Source: VRUE01 sp963747765
Lineage (GTDB): Bacteria > Actinomycetota > Thermoleophilia > Solirubrobacterales > 70-9
Direction: 5' to 3'
Assembly: GCA_963747765.1 (NCBI GenBank)
Contig: CAVVGH010000006.1
Location: forward strand, 62,001 to 126,000
Length of the DNA: 64,000 nt
Numbering within the stretch: the first letter of the stretch is position 1; every line of letters starts with the position of its first letter. This document shows, in pieces, positions 8,333 to 16,048 of the stretch. A program made the position numbers and the translations under genes. The notes beneath the pieces were generated by a model that did not search any database, was not told the DNA's origin, and was given only the letters and a program-made list of their open reading frames with translations.

Positions 8333-9835
8333 ATGGCAGAAACCGCTGCCTCGAATCCATCTGCGGTCCATGTCGGGCCGAATCGCCTGCTCAGCGACAG
8401 CTGGCTGACACGGCGCGCCACGAAGGGCGACCGCCGAGCCTTCGAGGCGATCTACCAGCGCTACCACCAGGAGCTGTACCGCTTCTGCCTGGCGACCGTC
8501 CGCAATCCCCAGGATGCCCAGGACGCGCTGCAGAACACGATGGTGAAGGTCCTTCGCGCCCTGCCCGGCGAGAAGCGGCACATCAAGCTGAAGCCCTGGC
8601 TCTACCGGATCGCTCGCAACGAGGCGATCGAAACGGTTCGCAGGCGCCGCGACAACGTGGAGCTGGAGCCCGAGCAGGCCTCCTCCTCTCTGGGGATCGC
8701 CGAGAACGCAGAGACGCGGGCGCAACTGAGCAGGCTCCTGACCGACCTCGAGGAGCTGCCCGAGCGCCAGCGTGGCGCCTTGGTCATGAGGGAGCTGGCG
8801 GGACTCGGCTTCGACGAGATTGGCAAGGTTTTCGAAACCTCTCCGGCGGTTGCCCGGCAGACGGTCTACGAGGCGCGCCTCAGCCTTCACCAGATGGAGG
8901 AGGGACGTGAGATGAGCTGCGAGACCGTGATGCGCGAGCTCTCCGACGCAGACGGGCGAGTGACCCGTCGTCGCGAGATCCGCTCCCACCTGCGCGATTG
9001 CGCCAGCTGCCGAGCGTTCCGCGACAGCATCGCCGAGCGGCGAACCGACCTCGCCGCGATCGCGCCACTTCCCGTCGCGGCGTCGCTCGGGCTGCTGCAC
9101 GGCGTGTTCGCGAGTCAGGCCAGCGCGGCGGCGACAGGCGGCGCAGCCGCGGGTGCAGGTGCGGGCATCGCCGGTAGCGCGGGCGTCGGTGCCGGCAAAG
9201 TCATCGCAACCTCGGCAATCGTCAAATCCGTCGCCACTGTGGCGGTGGTGGCGGCCGTGGGCGTCACGGCCGCCGACCGAAGCGGCCTGATCGACGTTCC
9301 GCTGCCCGGAGGCTCCACATCCGGGCAGGGGCAGTCCCACTCCACGGCCCCACCGCAACAGCACGGCACCGCAAGCCCCACCCAGTCAGGCAAAACGCAG
9401 AATGGCAAGCCAGCCGGGAAGGCCAAGGCACGCGGTCACCGCGGCAAGGGCGAGAACGCCACCGGGAAAACGCACAACGCCGGTCACCGACACGGCCGCT
9501 CCGCCCGGCAGAGATCGCGCCGGCAGACCGGCCGCCACGGCCAATCGCAGGCCACGCGGCACGGACGACCGGAAGGGCTTCCGGCGGCATCTGGGCGCGG
9601 TCGGCAAACCGCGACCGAACATCAGTCATCGCACGCGAACTCCTCACCCGGCAGCGGTACCCCACCTAAGAGCAAGAGCGCTGCGCCGCCCTCACCGGCT
9701 CCACCGGTCTCCACGACACCCCCAGCCCAAGAAGCGCCGGAAATTCCACCCGCCCCCAGCGAACCGGTCGAACCTGGCACCCGTGGAGCGCCCGCACAGG
9801 GCGGCGGCAAACCGGTTGAAACGCCCGCTCCCTGA
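8333..9835 (+). CDS. ECF-type sigma-70 factor fused to zinc-finger anti-sigma-like domain, membrane segment and long Pro/Gly/Gln-rich tail
   Basis: About 500 residues; a standard ECF sigma is near 180-200. Order seen: region 2 (RAFEAIYQRYHQELYRFC, then a VRNPQDAQDALQNTMVKVL helix), region 4 (LEELPERQRGALVMRELAG and the HTH GFDEIGKVFETSPAVARQTV), then a zinc-finger module with SHLRDCASCRAF (HxxxCxxC, as in ZAS anti-sigma factors). An Ala/Gly-rich linker, a moderately hydrophobic helix (SVATVAVVAAVGV) and about 190 residues of basic Gln/Gly/Pro/Thr-rich low complexity follow. Inference: sigma and its regulator are tethered in one membrane-anchored chain with an exported tail. ATG at 8333 is chosen; GTG 8330 and TTG 8300 are alternatives, none with a strong ribosome site. 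Divergent from alaS. Confidence 0.85.
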   Translation: MAETAASNPSAVHVGPNRLLSDSWLTRRATKGDRRAFEAIYQRYHQELYRFCLATVRNPQDAQDALQNTMVKVLRALPGEKRHIKLKPWLYRIARNEAIETVRRRRDNVELEPEQASSSLGIAENAETRAQLSRLLTDLEELPERQRGALVMRELAGLGFDEIGKVFETSPAVARQTVYEARLSLHQMEEGREMSCETVMRELSDADGRVTRRREIRSHLRDCASCRAFRDSIAERRTDLAAIAPLPVAASLGLLHGVFASQASAAATGGAAAGAGAGIAGSAGVGAGKVIATSAIVKSVATVAVVAAVGVTAADRSGLIDVPLPGGSTSGQGQSHSTAPPQQHGTASPTQSGKTQNGKPAGKAKARGHRGKGENATGKTHNAGHRHGRSARQRSRRQTGRHGQSQATRHGRPEGLPAASGRGRQTATEHQSSHANSSPGSGTPPKSKSAAPPSPAPPVSTTPPAQEAPEIPPAPSEPVEPGTRGAPAQGGGKPVETPAP

Positions 9836-10253
9836 CAGCCCTCCTTCGCCCGGCTCCTGACGACAGGCTCTCGAGTTGGGAGCGGGGGGTTCAGCGTAGA
9901 TCGTTCCTTCGAGCCTCCGAACGAGGTGTTCGAAATGGGTCAGGCGCACCCGCAAAGAACAACTCGACAGAGAGAAACTCACAGCTTCCCTGCTTGCTCT
10001 CCTACCTGCGGGTGTCGAGGGCAAGCAGGAAGGACTGGCAAGGCCCAGCGGGCAAGGGGCTTCGCGGGGAGTGAGGCGCTGCGCGTGGGGCACGGCTGGG
10101 GCACGGCTGGGGCACGGCGGCTGGCGTGGCGGCTGCCCACCCGCGGCAATTCTCCGATCGGCCCTGACAGCTGAGGCGGAATCGCGTTTCAACCTGCGAG
10201 TAGACGGCCCGCCGGGTCGCACCCACGACCAGATCATCGAAGGAGACAATGCC
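9836..10253 (+). promoter_or_regulatory. 418 bp gap: leader/promoter region of the secreted protein
   Basis: No convincing gene. It contains a run of three near-identical GGGGCACGGCT units around 10087-10115 and a clear ribosome site AAGGAGA just before the ATG at 10254. A promoter is expected here but no confident -35/-10 pair can be picked in this GC-rich sequence. Confidence 0.35.
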
Positions 10254-10721
10254 ATGAAGCTCCAGCTGAAGATTGCACTCGTCACCGGGGCGCTTGCGCT
10301 GGGCCTCAGCCCGGTTGCGCTCGCTGCTGGGAAGCCAGAAGGCGTCCCGCCAACGGAAGGCCACAATGCGTCAAACGGCCACAGCCCCAACTACGTGCCC
10401 GGCGAGCCGCCGCCCGGGAATCCCACGCCAGGCCCAAAGGCGGGACTGCCCGAAAAGGCGAAGGCCTACGGCCGCTACTGCAAAGGTGAGAGCCGCAGGC
10501 ACGTCAAGGGCGAGAAGGGCACGCCGTTCAGCCGCTGCGTGACCGAGATGGCGAAGGTCGCGAGCCACAGCAACATGTCCCCCGGCCGGGCGTGCAAGGG
10601 CGAGAGCCGCAAGCACGTCAAGGGCGAGAAGGGCACGCCGTTCAGCCGCTGCGTCGTAGCGGCGGCCAAGCTGCGTCGCAACCAGCACGCAGAAGAAGAA
10701 CACACCACCAGCACCAGCTAG
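10254..10721 (+). CDS. Secreted protein with duplicated Cys-containing basic motif, function unknown
   Basis: 155 residues. The N-terminus is a clean Sec signal peptide (KLQLKIALVTGALALGLS then ALAAG cleavage region). The mature part has a Pro/Gly/Asn-rich linker followed by two nearly identical copies of CKGESRRHVKGEKGTPFSRC (second copy with K for the second R), about 42 residues apart, each holding two cysteines. This suggests two small disulfide-closed or metal-binding loops. A strong AAGGAGA site precedes ATG 10254; the frame is open upstream to 10071 without a plausible start. It directly follows the sigma/anti-sigma fusion on the same strand and could be a target of it. I do not recognise a named family. 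Confidence 0.75.
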   Translation: MKLQLKIALVTGALALGLSPVALAAGKPEGVPPTEGHNASNGHSPNYVPGEPPPGNPTPGPKAGLPEKAKAYGRYCKGESRRHVKGEKGTPFSRCVTEMAKVASHSNMSPGRACKGESRKHVKGEKGTPFSRCVVAAAKLRRNQHAEEEHTTSTS

Positions 10722-10775
10722 GAATTCGACGATGGGTTTTCGCGCCGCGCTCTGCGCCTACTTCGGCATCGGGAC

Positions 10776-12221
10776 TCAGCCCGAGGCGATTGTGCCGTGT
10801 CCGACGATGACGTCTCCGGAGAGCAAGACCGCGGTCTGCCCGGGGCAGGCACCGTCGAAAACCTCATCCAGCTCGACATCCAACTCCGCGTGATGTCCCG
10901 TCCCCGCCGCTGAGACCGCGGCGGGGACGGCAGCGGAGCGATAACGCAGCCTGACCGCGTTGACGCAGTTGGGCTCCCGGTGGAGAACCGCATCGCGGAT
11001 CCTGACCCTCCTGGTGGCCAGCTCGCCGCGAGTGCCAACTGTCACCGAGTTTGCATCGGCGTCGGTGGCCAGCACGTAGAGGGCCTCTGGAGCGGAAACG
11101 CCGATGCCGCGGCGCTGGCCGACCGTGAAGTTGTGATGACCCCGGTGGCGACCGACGACCCGCCCGGAGCTGTCGAGCACGGGGCCCTCCCTATCATCGA
11201 GCCCGCCGTGACGGTGCAGGAACTTCGCCTTCCCCTGGCCCGCCAGGAAGCAGAGATCCTGGCTCTCGGGCTTGCGAGCCACGGAGAGGCAATGGCGTGC
11301 GGCAATCTCGCGAACCTCGGGCTTCGTCAGCTCGGTGAGCGGAAAACGAACCTTGCCCAGAGTCGCTGGTGGCAGCGCCGCGAGCATGTAGCTCTGGTCC
11401 TTGGCGCCGTCGGCCGCGGCGGCAAGCAACTGTCCAGCGCCATCGTCGACGATTCGCGCGTAGTGACCGGTGACGAGGCACTCGGCTCCAAGCCGCTCGG
11501 CAAGATCGACCATCGCCGCGATCCGCACGTCGCCGTTGCAGACGATGCACGGGTTTGGCGTCCTCCCATCCGCGTGACCGGAAAGGAACTCGCTGACCAC
11601 GCGGCGACGGAACTCCACCTCTAGGTCCAGCGTCAGGTGCGGAATGTCGAGAGAGTGAGCGACCGCGCGAGCGCCGAGCACAGCCTCCGGTGAGCAACAG
11701 GCCTTGGCGCCGTCGGTCTTCGGATCCGCCCAGAGCTTCAGTGTCACGCCGAGCACGTCAGCGCCACGCTCGCGCTCGAGCAGGGCCGCAACGGCGCTGT
11801 CGACCCCGCCCGACATCGCGACCAGAACGCGTCCCGGCCGCCCCGAGGCCAGACGTTCGGTGGAGGCAGCCGCCCTCGCGAGAGACCGGTGCAGAGCGTC
11901 GGCGGCCAGCTGGGCGGCGTGTCGCTTCACCGGGGTCAGGCCGCCGATCGCTGCGTCCACCTCATCGGTGCCGATCCGCGCGGCGTCGACGACGGTCTCG
12001 CCGTCGACCATCTCCGCCACCGCGGCCGTCGCCGCGCGCGTCGCTCCGCATCCCTCGGCATCGAACGTCACGCCGGCAATGCGTCCCTGGTCCAGGATGA
12101 GAGAGACACGGGCGAGATCGCCACAAGCGGCCCCCCCGGCGGCGCCCGTGAAGGCGCCGTCAGGGGCGGCCCCCACGTGCGCCTCGTCGCGCAGGTAGTG
12201 CTCGAACAACTCGCGGCTCAC
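10776..12221 (-). CDS. mnmA: tRNA 2-thiouridine(34) synthase MnmA with N-terminal IscU/NifU-like domain
   Basis: MnmA installs the 2-thio group on U34 of Lys/Glu/Gln tRNAs. Here the ATP-pyrophosphatase core (AMSGGVDSAVAALL, NPCIVCNGDVRI with the first catalytic Cys, TGHYAR, AKDQSYML, ESQDLCFLAG with the second Cys, TVGQRRGIGV) is preceded by about 115 residues that align with IscU: SRELFEHYL, ACGDLA, EGCGATRA and TPVKRHAAQLAADAL. IscU's third ligand Cys (PVKIHC) is Ala here, so two scaffold cysteines and the His and Asp remain. GTG 12221 matches the IscU N-terminus; the frame is open to ATG 12305 through a repeated segment, so the start is uncertain. The 5' region carries the hairpin repeats described separately. 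Confidence 0.9.
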   Translation of the reverse strand: MSRELFEHYLRDEAHVGAAPDGAFTGAAGGAACGDLARVSLILDQGRIAGVTFDAEGCGATRAATAAVAEMVDGETVVDAARIGTDEVDAAIGGLTPVKRHAAQLAADALHRSLARAAASTERLASGRPGRVLVAMSGGVDSAVAALLERERGADVLGVTLKLWADPKTDGAKACCSPEAVLGARAVAHSLDIPHLTLDLEVEFRRRVVSEFLSGHADGRTPNPCIVCNGDVRIAAMVDLAERLGAECLVTGHYARIVDDGAGQLLAAAADGAKDQSYMLAALPPATLGKVRFPLTELTKPEVREIAARHCLSVARKPESQDLCFLAGQGKAKFLHRHGGLDDREGPVLDSSGRVVGRHRGHHNFTVGQRRGIGVSAPEALYVLATDADANSVTVGTRGELATRRVRIRDAVLHREPNCVNAVRLRYRSAAVPAAVSAAGTGHHAELDVELDEVFDGACPGQTAVLLSGDVIVGHGTIASG

Positions 12222-12420
12222 AGAGAAAGGGTAGTTCGAAAGGGCGATGCGGCTAACGCGCGCTGCATTTGCCCCCAGTAGCGTGGTCAACGCAGCGCCC
12301 GTCATCCCTCCAGGAACTCGCGGCTCACAGAGAAAGGGTAGTTCGAAAGGGTGATGAGGCTAACGCGCGCTGCCTTTGCCCCCAGTAGCGTGGTCAACGC
12401 AGCGCCCGTCATCCCTCCAG
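12208..12420. repeat. Tandem duplication, period 107 bp, containing two copies of a 37 bp hairpin element
   Basis: Two consecutive near-identical copies (12208-12314 and 12315-12420) differing at a handful of positions. Each contains a 37-nt segment (12261-12297, 12368-12404) whose ends are the complementary 6-mers CGCTGC and GCAGCG, followed inward by TTG/CAA pairing; the loop is ACCACGCTACTGGGGG on the minus strand. The block covers the 5' end of mnmA and the last bases of the AbiEi/DUF559-like gene. Confidence 0.9.
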
Positions 12421-13290
12421 GGCCATGGAAACGTCCAGGGCCACATCCTCTGCGCGGTCGCGGACCTGGCGCCACGTGATTCGCAGTACCCGCCAACCGT
12501 TGACCGTGAGCAACCTGTCGCGTTCCCGGTCGTCCTCGAAGGCCTCTCGCGTTCCATGGGCGGCGCGCCCGTCGAGCTCGGCGATCAGTCGTTGCGAATG
12601 CCAGAGACAGTCGACGCAGAAGAAGCGCCCGCCAACCGAGATGTCAGCGTTGAATCTTGGGCGCGGCAGACCGTGCGCGTCCAACAATGAGACGAACAGC
12701 TCCTCGAAGTCGTTCCTCGTCACTCCACTGTCACCGGCCCGTTCAGCCACGAGACCATGCAGGACGGCCGAGCCAGGGCGCCGCGGGTACCGCTCGAGCA
12801 GATCCGGAACCGACAAGGCGTCGGTCAGCCCCCGCACTTCTGTCTCGTTCAGCATTCGTTCCAGCTGTCGCGGCGATGCGGCGACTGCAGCATCCAAGAC
12901 CGTCCGAGGCACCGTGGTCACCGGGATCCCCTCCACCACCGTCCGCTCGTCCTCGGGAAGTACGGATCGATGCGCCCGGATGTGCGGATGTGGGCGGAAA
13001 TATGTAGGTCTCGTCACCTCCAGAAAGCCACCGGAGCGCGGGGAAATCCCCCAGAGGCCAGCGGCCGTCAAATGGCTGAGGACGGCATTCGGTCCCGCTG
13101 CAAGCACAGCGGCCATCCAGCGGCCCTCGGTGCGAAGAGCCCGAAAGCCGACTGCATAGACCCCGCGATGGATCTGGTGCAGCCTGTGGCGCCCCATGCG
13201 CTCGTCAATTGCCCTCCGGCCGATCCCTGCCGCCAGCAATTGCCGGCGGGCCACCACGCCGTGCTGCTGCCCCGCCAAGTTGGCGATCAC
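12409..13290 (-). CDS. AbiEi-like winged-helix protein with C-terminal DUF559/Vsr-type nuclease-like domain
   Basis: About 293 residues from GTG 13290. The N-terminal ~60 residues (IANLAGQQHGVVARRQLLAA, then LHQIHRGVYAVG) match the antitoxin-type winged helix found in AbiEi-like proteins. The middle holds VLSHLTAAGLWG and GIPVTTVPRTVLDAA. The C-terminus (FEELFVSLLDAHGLPRPRFN, VDCLWHSQRLIAELDG, RDRLLTVNGWRVLRIT) looks like the PD-(D/E)XK-fold DUF559 domain. Such proteins are frequent in Thermoleophilia and often annotated as type IV antitoxin family; their role is unknown. No partner toxin is adjacent. It sits between hairpin copies: copy 3 just before the start, copy 2 at the stop. Similar in architecture to the gene at 61947-62867. 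Confidence 0.75.
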   Translation of the reverse strand: MIANLAGQQHGVVARRQLLAAGIGRRAIDERMGRHRLHQIHRGVYAVGFRALRTEGRWMAAVLAAGPNAVLSHLTAAGLWGISPRSGGFLEVTRPTYFRPHPHIRAHRSVLPEDERTVVEGIPVTTVPRTVLDAAVAASPRQLERMLNETEVRGLTDALSVPDLLERYPRRPGSAVLHGLVAERAGDSGVTRNDFEELFVSLLDAHGLPRPRFNADISVGGRFFCVDCLWHSQRLIAELDGRAAHGTREAFEDDRERDRLLTVNGWRVLRITWRQVRDRAEDVALDVSMALEG

Positions 13291-13307
13291 CCAATCCGCT
13301 TCACGCG

Positions 13308-13344
13308 CGCTGCATTTGCCCCCAATGACGTGGTCAACGCAGCG
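13308..13344 (-). repeat. Third copy of the 37 bp hairpin element, upstream of the AbiEi/DUF559-like gene
   Basis: Same length and same complementary ends (CGCTGC/GCAGCG) as the copies at 12261 and 12368, differing at a few loop positions. It ends 17 bases before the GTG at 13290. Homology with the other copies fades quickly on the start-codon side. Confidence 0.85.
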
Positions 13345-13377
13345 CATGTCGCCGTCGGAGGCGGTCAGTCCGGCCAT

Positions 13378-13911
13378 GGAGCGAGTCTGACCGGGCGCGG
13401 CATACGTGTTGCGCGTTGAATGTCACTTCTCTCCCCAAACGGGTGCCGTGGCCGCTCGGGTCGGCTCGCGAAAGAGGTCCCACGCTGCCGTTGGGTCGGC
13501 TCGCGAAAAGAGGCCCCAACCCGCCGCTGTCGCCTCTGGCTTTGATCCCTTAAGAGAAGGGTGGGCGCCTCCTCGCGATCCCACGAGACCGCGAGAGATG
13601 GGCTCCCGAGCCGTTTGTGTTGGGTCAAACTATGAGACGACTCGCGTACGGGCTCGAGCCTCAAATCAACGGTAGCACCCACGGGGAGCAACCGGTGATT
13701 AAGAAGGTTCCCCGGCAAAACGGAGCCCATCGATGGCCTCGGCGCCCCATCGCGAGCGAGCTCGGCGAACCATTGAGAACGAACTCGGCGCACCATCGCG
13801 AGCGAGCTCGGCGAACCATTGAGAACGAACTCGGCGCCCCATCGCGAGCGAGCTCCGTGTGCCGCTTCGGGCCGGCCTCAGGCTATAGGGGTGCGGGCGC
13901 TCGGGACGGCT
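13378..13911. other. Repeat-rich intergenic stretch without a supported gene
   Basis: Open frames here are atypical in composition and cross the repeats. Two copies of a segment containing GGGTCGGCTCGCGAAA lie at 13458-13492 and 13493-13517, and a 23 bp minisatellite at 13747-13856 (separate entry). I see no RNA gene or promoter I can defend. Confidence 0.5.
13747..13856. repeat. Minisatellite: five contiguous 23 bp units (46 bp higher-order period)
   Basis: Units begin with CCAT at 13747, 13770, 13793, 13816 and 13839. Two unit types alternate: CGCGAGCGAGCTCGGCG and TGAGAACGAACTCGGCG after the CCAT. The higher-order 46 bp copies are identical apart from the last base or two; the fifth unit decays at its end. 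There are no spacers, so it is not a CRISPR array. Confidence 0.9.
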
Positions 13912-14199
13912 TCAGTCCAGGTTCGAAAGCAGCATCTCGGCCTCACTCCAGTCCTCCGGCCTGACCCGCAGGGCGATTTCGCCCCGGCCAAAGCGATCGA
14001 GCGGCCAGTCCGCGGTGAGGACCGCATCGATACCCGCCTCGTCCAGGGCCTGGCGCCAGGCGCGCGCCGTCTTTGCATCGCCGAAGTCGCGGACGACCTC
14101 CCACGCGTCGAAACTCGGGTCGTCGACGTACACCGGCACCGCACCCGGCCCCGGCCGTCGGCCCCACAGCGCCACCTTGATCCGGTCGAGCAAGCTCAC
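13912..14199 (-). CDS. Small DUF2007-like protein, function unknown
   Basis: 95 residues, soluble. After a short basic N-terminus, the segment WEVVRDFGDAKTARAWRQAL, GIDAVLTADW and LRVRPEDWSEAEMLL has the layout of the DUF2007 family (a ferredoxin-like fold named putative signal-transducing protein): a helix that discriminates A/L positions, a GI-x-A strand and a final V-x-x-E-D-x-x-x-A-x-x-L helix. It lies 49 bp downstream of the aspS stop on the same strand, so it may be the last gene of the hisS-aspS unit. The family assignment is tentative. Confidence 0.6.
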   Translation of the reverse strand: MSLLDRIKVALWGRRPGPGAVPVYVDDPSFDAWEVVRDFGDAKTARAWRQALDEAGIDAVLTADWPLDRFGRGEIALRVRPEDWSEAEMLLSNLD

Positions 14200-14248
14200 C
14201 CGCGAATCGTAGTGCCGGGTTTGCCCCCGGCAACCCTCGCCCTGCCGC

Positions 14249-16048
14249 TCAGTGGCCCGCCATCCCGCGGCGGTGCAGGGCGATTCCCAGCTCCTTCAGC
14301 TGAAGGTCGTCGACCGGCGCCGGAGCGCCGGTGAGCGCGTCGCCGCCGGAGGCCGTCTTCGGGAAGGCGATCACGTCGCGGATCGAATCCGCTCCGAGGA
14401 GTCGCTGGACGATGCGGTCGAGCCCGTAGGCAATGCCGCCGTGGGGCGGAGCGCCGTAGCGCAGTGCCTCGAGCAGGAAGCCGAAGCGCGCCTCGGCTTC
14501 CGCGGCGTCGATCCCCAGCGCGGCAAACGCGGCCTCCTGCACATCGGCTCGGTTGATGCGGATCGAGCCGCCGCCCATCTCCTGCCCGTTCCAGACGAGG
14601 TCGTAGGCCAGTGCCCGCGCGCTGCCCGGGTCCTCAGGGTCAAGCTCCCCGGCCGGAGCGGTGAACGGGTGATGCAAAGCGTCCCAGCGCCGCTCCCCGT
14701 CGTTCCACTCCATCAGGGGCCAATCCACGATCCAAACCAACCGGTGCTCGTCGGGCGGAACGAGATCGAAACGCTCGGCCAGCTCGACCCGCAACTGCCC
14801 CAGAACCGCGTTGGCAACGCGACGCTCGTCGGCGACCACGAGCAACAGGTCGCCCTGCTCGGCACCCAGCCGCTCGTTGAGGCCCGCCAGCTCCTGCTCG
14901 GAGAGGAACTTCGCGGTTGGCGAGCGCCAGCCGGAGCCCTCCCGGAAGGCCCAGACGAGACCCTTTGCGCCCAACTCCTGCGCGCGAGAGATCAGGCCGT
15001 CGAGCTCCGAACGCGGCACCTCGCGGCGACCGGCGTTCAGGCCGCGAACGGCGCCGCCCGAGTCGATCACCGAGCGGAAGACCTTGAACTCGGTCTGCGC
15101 CAGCGAATCGTTCAGGTCGGCGAGCTCCAGTCCAAAGCGCAGGTCGGGACGGTCCGTGCCGAAGCGATCCATCGCCTCGTCGTAGGGCAACCGCTCTATC
15201 GGCAGCTCGATCGTCGGGCCACCGGTCCGCTCGAAGACGTGCACGAGCAGGCGCTCGTTGATCTCGATGACGTCGTCCACCTCGACGAACGACATCTCGA
15301 TGTCCAGCTGCGTGAAATCGGGTTGGCGATCGGCACGCAGATCCTCGTCGCGAAAGCAGCGCGCGATCTGGTAGTAGCGGTCGAAGCCGGCGATCATCAG
15401 CAGCTGCTTGAAGAGCTGTGGGGACTGCGGCAGCGCGTAGAAGGACCCCGGTTGGAGCCGGCTCGGGACGAGGAAGTCGCGAGCGCCCTCGGGCGTCGAG
15501 CGGGTGAGAACGGGGGTCTCGATGTCGAGAAAGCCCTCGCCGTCGAGGAACTCGCGCATCGCCACCGTGACGCGGTGACGAAGCTCCAGCGCCTCGCGCA
15601 TCTGGGAGCGGCGCAGGTCGAGGTAGCGGTGACGCAGGCGCGCATCCTCACCGACCTCGCCCGAGAATCCCTCGATCTGAAAGGGCGGCGTGTCGGCGTC
15701 GGCGAGCAGCTCGGCGCCGCTCACGCTCACCTCGAACTCCCCGGTCGGCAACTCCGCGTTGACCGTCTCCTCAGAGCGGCGGACGACCGTGCCGACCGCA
15801 CTCAGCACGTCCTCGGGGCGCAGCTTGTGGGCGAGGGCAAACGCCTCGCCCGCGCTGTCAGGGTGGAAGACGAGCTGGACGAGACCGGTCCGATCCCGCA
15901 GGTCGATGAAGATCAGTCCACCGTGGTCGCGACGGCGGTGCACCCAGCCCGCCGCCCGCACCTCGGAGTCCACCCGATCGGCCAGCACCCGACCGCACCA
16001 TGTGTCCCGGTAGCGATTGCCCCGTAAGTCCGGAACGCCAGCCGTCAT
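14249..16048 (-). CDS. aspS: Aspartyl-tRNA synthetase, probably non-discriminating (Asp/Asn)
   Basis: 599 residues, bacterial type with OB-fold, catalytic core and inserted GAD domain. N-terminal GWVHRRRDHGGLIFIDLRD is the anticodon-binding OB segment; core motifs include RYLDLRRSQMREAL, LPQSPQLFKQLLM, RCFRDEDLRADRQPDFTQLD and the C-terminal GGIAYGLDRIV. The His of RRRDHGG corresponds to the His31 reported for non-discriminating AspRS (Leu in E. coli), so the enzyme may also charge tRNA-Asn for amidation by GatCAB; this is inferred from one residue. The ATG overlaps the hisS stop (ATGA). Confidence 0.95.
   Translation of the reverse strand: MTAGVPDLRGNRYRDTWCGRVLADRVDSEVRAAGWVHRRRDHGGLIFIDLRDRTGLVQLVFHPDSAGEAFALAHKLRPEDVLSAVGTVVRRSEETVNAELPTGEFEVSVSGAELLADADTPPFQIEGFSGEVGEDARLRHRYLDLRRSQMREALELRHRVTVAMREFLDGEGFLDIETPVLTRSTPEGARDFLVPSRLQPGSFYALPQSPQLFKQLLMIAGFDRYYQIARCFRDEDLRADRQPDFTQLDIEMSFVEVDDVIEINERLLVHVFERTGGPTIELPIERLPYDEAMDRFGTDRPDLRFGLELADLNDSLAQTEFKVFRSVIDSGGAVRGLNAGRREVPRSELDGLISRAQELGAKGLVWAFREGSGWRSPTAKFLSEQELAGLNERLGAEQGDLLLVVADERRVANAVLGQLRVELAERFDLVPPDEHRLVWIVDWPLMEWNDGERRWDALHHPFTAPAGELDPEDPGSARALAYDLVWNGQEMGGGSIRINRADVQEAAFAALGIDAAEAEARFGFLLEALRYGAPPHGGIAYGLDRIVQRLLGADSIRDVIAFPKTASGGDALTGAPAPVDDLQLKELGIALHRRGMAGH

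Noticed and set aside
10087..10115. GGGGCACGGCT triple repeat as a binding array
   Set aside because: Short, GC-rich and only three units; no partner or position evidence for a regulatory role.
13365..13796. 143-codon minus-strand frame in the repeat-rich gap
   Set aside because: It crosses the minisatellite (46 bp period, not a multiple of three) and has no coding character.
13747..13856. CRISPR-like array
   Set aside because: The 23 bp units are contiguous with no spacers and no cas genes are nearby.
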